Source of the DNA: Streptosporangiaceae bacterium
Lineage (GTDB): Bacteria > Actinomycetota > Actinomycetes > Streptosporangiales > Streptosporangiaceae
Direction of reading: 5' to 3'
NCBI GenBank assembly: GCA_030045215.1
Contig: JASIBJ010000573.1
Location: 1 to 9,119 of the forward strand
DNA length: 9,119 nt
The notes below the pieces were generated by a model. That model made no database searches, was not told the origin of the DNA, and saw only the letters and a list, made by a program, of their open reading frames with translations. This document shows, in pieces, positions 1 to 7,191 of the stretch. The position numbers and the translations under genes are program-made. Each line of letters starts with the position of its first letter. Positions within the stretch are counted from its first letter, which is position 1.

Positions 1-655
1 GGGCGGGTGGCTGGGGATAGCCGGGATGGTCGCGCCTCGGCTCGGGGTAATCGGCGCGGCCTGGCTGACCAGTGCGGTCCGTTTGACCGGCGTAGTCCGG
101 GCCGCTCCCGAAGTCGGCTCGAGGCAAACCGGGTTGCGGCCGCGGCTCGTAGTCACGCGCAGGCCCGGGATGGTCGGGAAAACCGGGCTGCGGGTAACGC
201 TCGGTCGGAGGCTGTGGATAGCCGGGCCGGGGCTCGGGGTACACCCGCTCGGGATAACCGGCATGATCGCGGTGCTGCTGCGGCTCGTAGTAGGGGCGAC
301 GACCCGGATCGCCGTGCGGATCGCCGCCGGCAGTCCGCCGGGCGTGCCGGCCGGCGCGCCGCTCAGGCGACGAGCCACCATCGGCAGTAGGCTCGACGGA
401 CCGCGGGTTCTGGGGGTAGGCCCCGTTCCCTTCATAGGCAGCTTCAGGAGGGAACGAGGAGGCACCGGGGCCGGCCGGATCCCGATAGCGGGCGTAGCCC
501 CCGTGGTCGTCCCGCCCGCCCATATCGGAAAGGTCCGGGTGCCAGCCTGTGTCCTCGTAAAGCTGGCCGTCATGCCAGTCGGGCTCGTCGCGCTGATGAC
601 CGCTCCGGGCCCGCCCGCGGTCGGGCGAACCTGAATCGGACACCGGGGGGGTCAA
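1..655 (-). CDS. murJ: Probable lipid II flippase MurJ (MviN), N-terminal disordered part only
   Basis: This is an open frame on the minus strand with no stop, running off the left edge; 218 codons are visible. I chose TTG at 655-653 because AGGAG lies at 665-661, 5 nt upstream, and the frame begins 10 bp after the stop of the DUF6049 gene. An in-frame GTG at 643-641 is the alternative. The visible part is hydrophilic and rich in Pro, Tyr, Gly, Arg and Asp, with repeated YPEP and PGYPQP units and no membrane segment, so it would be a cytoplasmic disordered extension. No MurJ membrane domain is visible. The identification rests on gene order: in actinobacteria the gene after DUF6049 is normally murJ/mviN, which flips lipid II across the membrane for peptidoglycan synthesis, and long N-terminal extensions occur there. 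Close spacing implies co-transcription with DUF6049. I am confident it is coding, and moderately confident of the name. Confidence 0.66.
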   Translation of the reverse strand, partial: MTPPVSDSGSPDRGRARSGHQRDEPDWHDGQLYEDTGWHPDLSDMGGRDDHGGYARYRDPAGPGASSFPPEAAYEGNGAYPQNPRSVEPTADGGSSPERRAGRHARRTAGGDPHGDPGRRPYYEPQQHRDHAGYPERVYPEPRPGYPQPPTERYPQPGFPDHPGPARDYEPRPQPGLPRADFGSGPDYAGQTDRTGQPGRADYPEPRRDHPGYPQPPA

Positions 656-665
656 TCGGACTCCT

Positions 666-2879
666 TCATAACGGCCCGGATGACCCGGCCGCTCCTAGCT
701 CACTGGGCTCTGGAACGACGGTATCGGGTTCAGGCGGCTGCTGGCTCCCCCCGATTTCCTCTGACTGCCCGGCATCCTCAGAGTTACCTGGGGAGGCCGC
801 CCGGCCGCGTCGCACGGCCCTAGCCCCTGAGGCGATCACAAAGAGGCCGAGCGCGACCGCAAGGATGATCATCGCGAACGTGCCGAACTGGGTCGCCTGG
901 ACGACCACGCGCTCGGTCGCCGGAAGTGGCTGGTTGGCCCGGTTGAGCAGTTGCAGCGTGATCGTCGTGGAGCCAACCTGGGTCGCCTGGACGTGCAGCG
1001 TCGTCGTGACCTGGTGCTGCGCTGCCACTATCACGAAGCCGGCCGGTTTTTGCGTCACGGTCACGCCGCCACCCGGTGGCTGGGCGAACGTGGGGTCCAG
1101 CTTTACCTCCACCGGGTAGGGCAGCGTGTTGTCGATTACCACCGGCATGTTGCCCTTGAGGCCGCCTAGGGTGACCCGGCTATCGGCCACGATGCGCAGG
1201 CCCGCCGGGCCCCACTGCTGGCTCAGCCAGCTGGCCAGCTTGGTCAGCTCTGCCAGCCGTGCGAGCTGGTCATGCGCCGGCCAGTTTGCGGACTCGAGCC
1301 CGGCAAGCGCCATCGACGCCTCGGTGGTGGGCGCAGCCTTGGCGGCGATACTGGTGACCGCGGTCACGTCGGTTCCGACCACGTTCAGCTCGTGCAGCAC
1401 GGCTCGGCTGAACGAGCCCGAGTCGCCGCCCGCGGCCATCGTGAGGTTCGGGTCCGCTTTCGTGGCGGTCGCGGCCAGGTCGGCCAGCGACACGGGTGTC
1501 AGCCACGGTGCGGAGTGCGTATAGGTAAGCAACGTCTGCGCGAGAGATGCCGAGGGCTGCCAGCTCCCCGGGTGCTGGGGCGGGGCAACCACGATCGGGT
1601 CGGCCGAACCCTCCCCGGCCATCAGCGCCGTCTCGGCCAGGAATGCCTGACCGGTACTGAACTCCAGCCCCGGTCTCCCGCTGGCGGTGCTGAGCAGCTC
1701 GGTCAGCGGGCTCGCCGACAGCAGGACCTTCACCGGGCACTGGGTAATGCCGGGAGCCGTGAAAGCCGTGCCGGGCGCCCCGCTCACCGAGCCGCCGGGA
1801 AGCACGACGGTGCTGATGCCGTCGGTCTCGATCAGGTTTTGGAGGATCGGCACCGAGACGTCCTCAGGCGCCCAGGCGGTTGCAGTGCTGCAGCCCCGAG
1901 TGCCCGCAGCCGTCTGGCCGGCGTTGGGGTTCAGCAACGGGCTCGCCACCTGACTGCCCAGGCTGAAGGCCTCGGATACATCCTGAGACCGGCGCTGCCT
2001 GATCAGCGCCAGGCTCACGTTGCCGTACGGAGTGACGAACAGCTGCTGACGCGCTGTCGCCTTCTTGAGCTGGCTGAGCCAGGTGGCCGCGGCATGGGGA
2101 TGCGCAGCCGGACCGCACGCGGCCAGCGCGCTGGCATCCTCAAGCAGCGCGGGATCGATGGCCCACGTCAGCTTGTCGGTCGTGGAGTTGGCAGCGCCCG
2201 CGGCGAGCAGCTGGTCCAGCCGTCCGCCCGCGGCCAAGCTGGCGCCGAGCGCGCTGACCTGCGAGCCCGAGCAGTCAGCCCGGCCGGGCAGCGCGGCAAG
2301 CGGCACGTCCATCATCGGCCAGAGCCAGGCAATGCGCTGCTGTGCCGGGACTGACTTGGCGTACGGACCGTGGCTGGCCGGCACGTACGGCAGGAACGTA
2401 TTCGAATACGCCAGCGTGTCGCCGAGGGAGTTCTCCAGCTGAGCCGCCAGCGGGTAGACGCCGAACGCGGTCATCTTCAGCTCATCGGCAGGGAACCTGA
2501 CCGACCACGAGCTGACCTGTCCTGGCCTGAGTACGGTGGATGGCTGGGACACGCGCCCTGCCACCTGGTTGAACGCCAGCTGCGGCGCGGAGCTGACAAC
2601 GTCCTGCTCCAGCGCGCTCAGGCCTGCGACCGCGGTCCCGGCGAAGTCAAGCTGGACCGACAGGTGGCTGAAGATCGTCTTTGAGTCATTCTTGACCGTG
2701 CCGGAGACGGTAATGATGTCGCCCGGCTTGGCCCACGCGGGGGTCATGCTGGTGATGCTGAGGATGACGGGCGAGTCACCAGGGCTCGCGGCGGCAGGCG
2801 CCTGCGATATCGCCAGTGCGCCGGGCACGGCCGCCGCAAGCAGCATCCCGGCCGCTACGGAGTAGCGAGCCCGTCTCAA
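666..2879 (-). CDS. DUF6049 family secreted, membrane-anchored protein
   Basis: This is a type I membrane protein of unknown function, 737 aa from TTG at 2879. That start has GAGG at 2888-2885, 5 nt upstream, and gives a classical signal peptide: MRRAR followed by a hydrophobic stretch ending in AAAS near residue 32. An Ig-like beta region follows at about 38-130 (PAWAKPGDIITVSGTVKN), then a large central Ala/Leu-rich region, a second beta-rich region at about 560-660, a single TM helix at about 667-686 (MIILAVALGLFVIAS), an Arg-rich stop-transfer and an acidic Pro/Ser-rich cytoplasmic tail. Four extracytoplasmic Cys (203, 255, 330, 381) could form disulfides. The family (Rv3909 in M. tuberculosis) sits next to murJ, and the short gap to murJ suggests a shared mRNA and an envelope role, which is inference. 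The same frame extends upstream to GTG at 3038 (790 aa). That extension has weaker GC3 bias and AT-rich codons, so I prefer 2879. Confidence 0.85.
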   Translation of the reverse strand: MRRARYSVAAGMLLAAAVPGALAISQAPAAASPGDSPVILSITSMTPAWAKPGDIITVSGTVKNDSKTIFSHLSVQLDFAGTAVAGLSALEQDVVSSAPQLAFNQVAGRVSQPSTVLRPGQVSSWSVRFPADELKMTAFGVYPLAAQLENSLGDTLAYSNTFLPYVPASHGPYAKSVPAQQRIAWLWPMMDVPLAALPGRADCSGSQVSALGASLAAGGRLDQLLAAGAANSTTDKLTWAIDPALLEDASALAACGPAAHPHAAATWLSQLKKATARQQLFVTPYGNVSLALIRQRRSQDVSEAFSLGSQVASPLLNPNAGQTAAGTRGCSTATAWAPEDVSVPILQNLIETDGISTVVLPGGSVSGAPGTAFTAPGITQCPVKVLLSASPLTELLSTASGRPGLEFSTGQAFLAETALMAGEGSADPIVVAPPQHPGSWQPSASLAQTLLTYTHSAPWLTPVSLADLAATATKADPNLTMAAGGDSGSFSRAVLHELNVVGTDVTAVTSIAAKAAPTTEASMALAGLESANWPAHDQLARLAELTKLASWLSQQWGPAGLRIVADSRVTLGGLKGNMPVVIDNTLPYPVEVKLDPTFAQPPGGGVTVTQKPAGFVIVAAQHQVTTTLHVQATQVGSTTITLQLLNRANQPLPATERVVVQATQFGTFAMIILAVALGLFVIASGARAVRRGRAASPGNSEDAGQSEEIGGSQQPPEPDTVVPEPSELGAAGSSGPL

Positions 2880-3134
2880 CCTCGCCTCACCCGCCGATCG
2901 GTCTCGCCTGGCTGCCCGGCGTGCGAGCACCAGGCGGGAGCCCGTCCCAGCAGGTCCTGGGCCTGCCGGAGATCGGGATTCAGGCGGGCGCTGCATGCCC
3001 AGAATGTTATTGCGGCCCGCTGAGTGCCGGGGCATCACAGCGGATCGCGGCCGGTGCCGGGGTGCCGCAGTATCCTGCCAGAGGCTGCGGGAGTCCCCCG
3101 GCTTCTCTCAGGTTACGCGCAGGACATAACCTCG
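2880..3134. promoter_or_regulatory. Divergent intergenic region between DUF6049 and CCA transferase
   Basis: If the preferred starts are right, this 255-bp interval must hold the promoters of both divergent genes. An AT-rich patch at 3003-3012 stands out in otherwise GC-rich DNA and could be a -10 region for the DUF6049/murJ transcript. On the plus strand, TATCCT at 3071-3076 and TAACCT at 3127-3132 fit TAnnnT -10 boxes for the CCA gene. No convincing -35 hexamer is visible for any of them. The assignment is an inference. Confidence 0.35.
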
Positions 3135-4631
3135 ATGCCCGTGCCAGACCCCATGAACGACCGCCAGCTGCAGGCTGCGGCGAAGTTGCTCGCCGCCAGG
3201 TTCCCCGTCGCTACCGAGCTTGGGGAGATCTTTGCCTCGGCCGGCCATGAGCTGGCACTAGTCGGCGGGCCGGTCAGGGATGCGTTCCTCGACCGGCACT
3301 CTCCGGACCTGGACCTGACCACCGACGCGCCGCCGCCACGGGTCCAGGAGATCGTGGCCGGCTGGGCCGACCAGGTCTGGACGATCGGGATCGACTTCGG
3401 AACCGTGGGCTTGCGCAAGCGCGGTCAAACGCTGGAGATCACCACGTACCGCAGCGACTCCTACGACCGGACCTCCCGCAGGCCCGTGGTGTCGTACGGT
3501 CAGTCCCTGGAGGCCGACCTCGGCCGGCGTGACTTCACTGTCAACGCCATGGCGGCGCGGCTGCCCGGATACCAGCTGGTCGACCCGTTCGGCGGGATCG
3601 CCGACCTAAGCCGCAGGGTCTTGCGGACGCCGGGCGCGCCACAGGACTCCCTTGCCGACGACCCGTTGCGCATACTGCGGGCGGCCAGGTTCGCCGCGCA
3701 GCTCGGGTTCACCGTTACCCCCGAGGTGGCCGAGGCGATGACCGCTCTGGCCGGCCTGCTGGCCCCGCCGAGGGTCTCGGCCGAGCGCATCGAGGGCGAG
3801 CTGACCAAGCTCATGCTGTCGCCGCTGCGTGGCGGGCCGGCGGCCGGAATAGCCCTGCTCGTCGATACCGGGGTAGCCGGGCAGATCATGCCCGAGCTAC
3901 CCCGGCTGCGCCTGGAGTCAGACGAGCACTTCCGGCACAAGGACGTCTACCAGCATTCGCTGACGGTGCTCAATCAGGCTATTGACCTGGAGCCCAGGTA
4001 CGAGCTTTCCCAAGACCTCGTCCTGCGCCTGGCCGCGTTGCTGCACGACATCGGCAAGCCGCCGACCCGGTCGCGGCTGCCCGACGGCCGGGTCGCCTTC
4101 CACCACCACGAGGTCGTCGGCGCGAGGATGGCCGGCAAGCGGCTGACCGAGTTGCGCTATAGCAAGGAGGTCGTCGCGGACGTATCCCGGCTGATCGAAC
4201 TGCACCTGCGCTTTCACGGCTATGGCGACGGCGAGTGGACCGACTCGGCCGTGCGGCGGTACGTGACCGATGCCGGGCCGCTGCTGCCCCGGCTGCACGC
4301 GCTCACCAGGGCGGACTGCACGACCAGGAACAGGGAGAAGGCGCTGCGGCTGGGACGCGCCTACGACGACCTGGAGCGGCGGATCGCCGAACTCGCCGAG
4401 CAGGAGGAGCTGGACAACATCAGGCCGGACCTCAACGGCTACGAGATCATGCAGATCCTCGGGCTCAAGCAGGGTCCGCTGGTTGGCCAGGCCTGGACCT
4501 ACCTGAAGGACCTACGGCTGGAGCACGGCCCGCTTGATCACGACCGCGCAGTTCAGGAGCTGCTGCGCTGGGCTGCGCTGGAAGGGCTGGAGATACCGTC
4601 GGCCCCGCCGCCCACGGACATCGGCGACTGA
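3135..4631 (+). CDS. pcnA: CCA tRNA nucleotidyltransferase
   Basis: This enzyme adds or repairs the 3'-CCA end of tRNAs from CTP and ATP in the cytoplasm. The 498-aa product has the class II nucleotidyltransferase signature: GGPVRD at residues 44-49, the metal-binding DLD at 58-60 (Asp58 and Asp60), then RRDFTVNAMA and DPLRILRAARFAAQLGF, the head/neck motifs. An HD phosphohydrolase-type domain follows, with DVYQHS and then HDIGKP around His304/Asp305, as in actinobacterial CCA enzymes; the length is normal. I chose ATG 3135 because AGGA lies at 3121-3124 and upstream sequence lacks family similarity. GTG 3141, 8 nt after a TAACCT box, would suit a leaderless mRNA, and ATG 3153 is also possible. 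It is divergent from DUF6049, and its 3' end runs 79 bp antisense into the MFS gene. The symbol follows mycobacterial usage (pcnA); 'cca' is equivalent. Confidence 0.96.
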   Translation: MPVPDPMNDRQLQAAAKLLAARFPVATELGEIFASAGHELALVGGPVRDAFLDRHSPDLDLTTDAPPPRVQEIVAGWADQVWTIGIDFGTVGLRKRGQTLEITTYRSDSYDRTSRRPVVSYGQSLEADLGRRDFTVNAMAARLPGYQLVDPFGGIADLSRRVLRTPGAPQDSLADDPLRILRAARFAAQLGFTVTPEVAEAMTALAGLLAPPRVSAERIEGELTKLMLSPLRGGPAAGIALLVDTGVAGQIMPELPRLRLESDEHFRHKDVYQHSLTVLNQAIDLEPRYELSQDLVLRLAALLHDIGKPPTRSRLPDGRVAFHHHEVVGARMAGKRLTELRYSKEVVADVSRLIELHLRFHGYGDGEWTDSAVRRYVTDAGPLLPRLHALTRADCTTRNREKALRLGRAYDDLERRIAELAEQEELDNIRPDLNGYEIMQILGLKQGPLVGQAWTYLKDLRLEHGPLDHDRAVQELLRWAALEGLEIPSAPPPTDIGD

Positions 4632-5974
4632 CGCACCGCCATCCAGTACGCCACGGCAACCACGGCGTAGCCTGCGGTGATCACCGCAATGAGCACATGC
4701 GACTTGCCGCTGAGCGGCATGACCGGCACGCTGAGCAGGGCGCCTACCGCGAACGTGATATTGAACATCATGTCGTATAGCGAGAATGCGCGGCCGCGGT
4801 AATCGTCGGTCAACTCCTCCTGCAAGACCGTCGTGGCACAGATCACCATGGTCTGCCCGGCGAGACCGAGGAAGAACCCCATCACGATGTAGGCAATCTG
4901 GCCAAACGTCTGCCCGAGCGTGCCGATCAGTACTGCGCTGACCGCCAGCGTCACCGTGATCAGGGCCGGCTTGGTGAGGCGCCGTGTGACGTACGGAGTG
5001 ACGATGGCGGCGCAGAAGTAGCCGACCGCTACAGCGGCGACGAGGTACCCGTAGTGAGTCTCGGCGACGCTTGCGCGGGCCCCGCGGTAAAAGTAATTGC
5101 GGTAGAGCAGGATCGACATCAAGAACAAAATGCCGTAGAAGAACCGGTTCCCGCCGATGGCGCTGAGCGCGGTGGCCGGCCCTCGGCGCCTGCTTATGAC
5201 GCGCACACCACGGGCCAGGCCAACCGCGACGATGCGAAGCTCGGCCAGGATCCGGCCCGGCTGTCGCTGGTAGGGCTCGCGGACAGGACCGAGCAGGTTA
5301 CGGGGCATGGTCCGGGCGACGAGGCTGGCCGCAACGTAGCACACGCCGGCGACCAGCAAAGTGATGGCAGCGCCGCGTTCGGTGTCGCCGGTGGCCGCAT
5401 TGACGCCGAGGCCGAGGATTCCGCCGACGGCGGCCAAGGTGCCGCCTGCCGTTGGCGAGACGGAATTACCCATCACGAGCTTGTCCCCGGCCACCACGTG
5501 CGGTAGCGCGGCCGATAGCGACGCCAGGAAGAACCGGTTAACGCCAAGCACGAGCAGCACTGCGATGTACAGCGGCGGGCCGAGGTTGCCCGAGGCCATC
5601 AGGGCCGCCGTCAGCGCAACGAAAACCGATCGAAGCAGGGCCGAGTAGACCAGGATCTGGCGCCGGGACCAGCGGTCGATGAAGACCCCCGCGAACGGGC
5701 CGATCAGGGAGTACGGGGCGTACAGGACGGCGAAAGCCGCAGCGCCCTTCAGCGGGTTCGGGTAGACCGCCGCGTTGAAGAAGACGTAGGTGCCAAGTCC
5801 GGCCGTGAAAATGCCATCGCCGGTCTGCGAGATCAGCCTGGTCGAGAGCAGCCGCCGGAAGTCGTGCTCCGACCAGACAATCCGCAGGTCGCGCACGAAG
5901 GACGAGCGCCGGGGTGCGCTGGCCGGGTTGTTCTGGCCGGTCGCCGACGCGGCGGGCTGGTCCTGCGCTGACAC
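4553..5974 (-). CDS. MFS transporter, 12 transmembrane segments
   Basis: This is a major facilitator superfamily permease of 473 aa in the cytoplasmic membrane; the substrate cannot be told from sequence. A soluble Pro/Ala-rich N-terminus of about 40 residues precedes TM1 (STRLISQTGDGIFTAGLGTY). About 12 hydrophobic segments follow in two halves, joined by a basic loop after TM6 (RTMPRNLLGPVREPYQRQ). The conserved MFS loop between TM2 and TM3 is present as DRWSRRQ. The C-terminus is a short Gly/Ser-rich tail encoded opposite the end of the CCA gene. The overall look resembles drug or metabolite exporters, but that is only a resemblance. The start is GTG 5974, with no Shine-Dalgarno; TAGGCT at 5986-5981 fits a leaderless transcript. 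A hairpin separates it from ino1 upstream on the same strand, so it probably has its own promoter. Confidence 0.93.
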   Translation of the reverse strand: MSAQDQPAASATGQNNPASAPRRSSFVRDLRIVWSEHDFRRLLSTRLISQTGDGIFTAGLGTYVFFNAAVYPNPLKGAAAFAVLYAPYSLIGPFAGVFIDRWSRRQILVYSALLRSVFVALTAALMASGNLGPPLYIAVLLVLGVNRFFLASLSAALPHVVAGDKLVMGNSVSPTAGGTLAAVGGILGLGVNAATGDTERGAAITLLVAGVCYVAASLVARTMPRNLLGPVREPYQRQPGRILAELRIVAVGLARGVRVISRRRGPATALSAIGGNRFFYGILFLMSILLYRNYFYRGARASVAETHYGYLVAAVAVGYFCAAIVTPYVTRRLTKPALITVTLAVSAVLIGTLGQTFGQIAYIVMGFFLGLAGQTMVICATTVLQEELTDDYRGRAFSLYDMMFNITFAVGALLSVPVMPLSGKSHVLIAVITAGYAVVAVAYWMAVRQSPMSVGGGADGISSPSSAAQRSSS

Positions 5975-5980
5975 GGGGTC

Positions 5981-5986
5981 AGCCTA
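5981..5986 (-). promoter_or_regulatory. Putative -10 box for a leaderless MFS mRNA
   Basis: TAGGCT on the minus strand matches TAnnnT. Six bases separate it from the GTG start at 5974, so transcription would begin at or next to the start codon. There is no Shine-Dalgarno sequence before this GTG. TAnnnT placed 6-8 nt before an RTG codon is the known signature of actinobacterial leaderless genes. No clear -35 is seen. Confidence 0.45.
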
Positions 5987-6011
5987 TGGCCGCCGCCGCG
6001 GGCCGGCCATA

Positions 6012-6042
6012 CCAGGGCACCTCCGGTCGAGGCGGTGCCTGG
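6012..6042 (-). terminator. Intrinsic-type terminator hairpin after ino1
   Basis: Directly after the ino1 stop, the minus strand can fold CCAGGCACCGCC (6042-6031) against GGAGGTGCCCTGG (6024-6012) around a 6-nt loop. This gives 11 base pairs with one bulge and one mismatch. No U-tract follows, which is usual for hairpin terminators in high-GC actinobacteria. It lies in the short gap before the MFS gene and would insulate it from ino1. Confidence 0.55.
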
Positions 6043-7122
6043 CTAGCGTTCGATCTCGCCGCGGATGAACTTCTCGACCGCCTCGCGGGCCTGGTCGTCG
6101 CTGTACTGGACTGGCGGCGACTTCATGAAGTACGAGGACGGCGAGAGGATGGGTCCGCCGATCCCGCGGTCCTTGGCGATCTTCGCGGCCCTGACCGCGT
6201 CGATGATGATGCCCGCCGAGTTCGGCGAATCCCAGACCTCGAGCTTGTACTCCAGGTTCAGCGGAGTGTCGCCGAACGAGCGGCCCTCCAGCCGGACGTA
6301 GGCAAACTTACGGTCGTCCAGCCACGGGACGTGGTCGGACGGCCCGATGTGCACGTCGGCCTTGGCCATCTCATGCGGAATCTGCGAGGTCACGGATTGG
6401 GTCTTCGAGATCTTCTTGGACTGCAGCCGCTTGCGCTCCAGCATGTTCATGAAGTCCATGTTTCCGCCGAAGTTCAGCTGGTAGGTCCGCAGCAACTCGA
6501 CGCCTCGGTCTTCAAACAGCTTCGCCATGACCCGGTGGGTGATGGTCGCGCCGACCTGCGACTTGATGTCGTCACCCACGATGGGGACGCCTGCATCGGT
6601 GAACTTCTTCGCCCATACCGGGTCAGAGGCGATGAACACCGGCAGCGCGTTGACGAACGCGACGCCTGCGTCGATGGCGCACTGCGCGTAGAAGCGGTCA
6701 GCCTGCTCCGAGCCGACGGGCAAGTAGGAGACCAGCACGTCGGCGCGTGCCTCCCTGAGGACCTGCACCACGTCGACCGGCTGCTCGTCCGATTCGCTGA
6801 TGATCTCCCGGTAGTACTCGCCGAGACCGTCCATCGTCGGGCCACGCTGCACGGTGATGCCGGTCGGCGGTACGTCACAGATCTTGATCGTGTTGTTCTC
6901 GCTGGCCACGATGGCCTCGGCCAAATCCCGGCCGACCTTCTTCGCATCGACGTCGAACGCGGCGACAAACTCTACGTCCCGCACGTGATACGGGCCGAAC
7001 TGGACATGCATAAGGCCCGGCACCCGGCTCACCGGGTCAGCGTCCCTGTAGTACTCCACCCCCTGGACCAGGGAACTAGCGCAGTTCCCGACGCCCACGA
7101 TGGCTACCCGTACCGAACCCAT
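6043..7122 (-). CDS. ino1: Myo-inositol-1-phosphate synthase
   Basis: The enzyme converts D-glucose 6-phosphate to 1L-myo-inositol 1-phosphate with bound NAD+, the first step toward phosphatidylinositol, its mannosides and mycothiol. The 359-aa product matches the short prokaryotic form (about 360 aa, as in M. tuberculosis Ino1) rather than the roughly 500-aa eukaryotic form. Visible hallmarks are the N-terminal Rossmann motif [12 protein letters not shown] (Gly10, Gly12, Asn13), [15 protein letters not shown] with Lys187, [13 protein letters not shown], and the lysine cluster KKISK (236-240). The start ATG 7122 is well supported: AAGGAG lies at 7136-7131, 8 nt upstream. padR lies 69 bp upstream on the same strand, so the two are probably co-transcribed and PadR is a plausible regulator. 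A terminator-like hairpin follows the stop immediately. Nothing looks truncated. Confidence 0.97.
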   Translation of the reverse strand: MGSVRVAIVGVGNCASSLVQGVEYYRDADPVSRVPGLMHVQFGPYHVRDVEFVAAFDVDAKKVGRDLAEAIVASENNTIKICDVPPTGITVQRGPTMDGLGEYYREIISESDEQPVDVVQVLREARADVLVSYLPVGSEQADRFYAQCAIDAGVAFVNALPVFIASDPVWAKKFTDAGVPIVGDDIKSQVGATITHRVMAKLFEDRGVELLRTYQLNFGGNMDFMNMLERKRLQSKKISKTQSVTSQIPHEMAKADVHIGPSDHVPWLDDRKFAYVRLEGRSFGDTPLNLEYKLEVWDSPNSAGIIIDAVRAAKIAKDRGIGGPILSPSSYFMKSPPVQYSDDQAREAVEKFIRGEIER

Positions 7123-7157
7123 GAGGATTGCTCCTTATCTAGTGCACGCAGCGATGC

Positions 7158-7174
7158 AGCCGGCCGAGCCGGCT
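7158..7174 (-). other. Perfect inverted repeat between padR and ino1
   Basis: AGCCGGC and GCCGGCT are separated by 3 bases, giving a 7-bp GC-rich hairpin in the 69-bp gap between the padR stop and the ino1 start. It could attenuate or terminate padR transcripts, stabilise a processed ino1 mRNA, or act as a protein site. No U-tract follows. The role is unknown. Confidence 0.4.
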
Positions 7175-7191
7175 AGACCGCCCCGTGGCTT

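Noticed and set aside
26..634. 202-aa plus-strand frame at the left end
   Set aside because: Its Val/Gly/Arg-rich translation is the complement of the Pro/Tyr/Gly-rich minus-strand frame, which has a Shine-Dalgarno, runs on from DUF6049 and shows peptide-level repeats.
1272..2354. 360-aa plus-strand frame inside DUF6049
   Set aside because: It is a long antisense frame produced by GC3 bias. The translation is Arg/Gly-rich with no domain, while the minus strand has a signal peptide and a TM anchor.
3024..3134. N-terminal extension of the CCA transferase from GTG 3024
   Set aside because: It has no ribosome site and no family-like sequence; it would overlap the divergent promoter region. ATG 3135 gives a normal family length.
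5914..7176. 420-aa plus-strand frame across ino1
   Set aside because: It is antisense to a clearly recognisable inositol-phosphate synthase; its His/Arg/Asp-rich composition is typical of a shadow frame.
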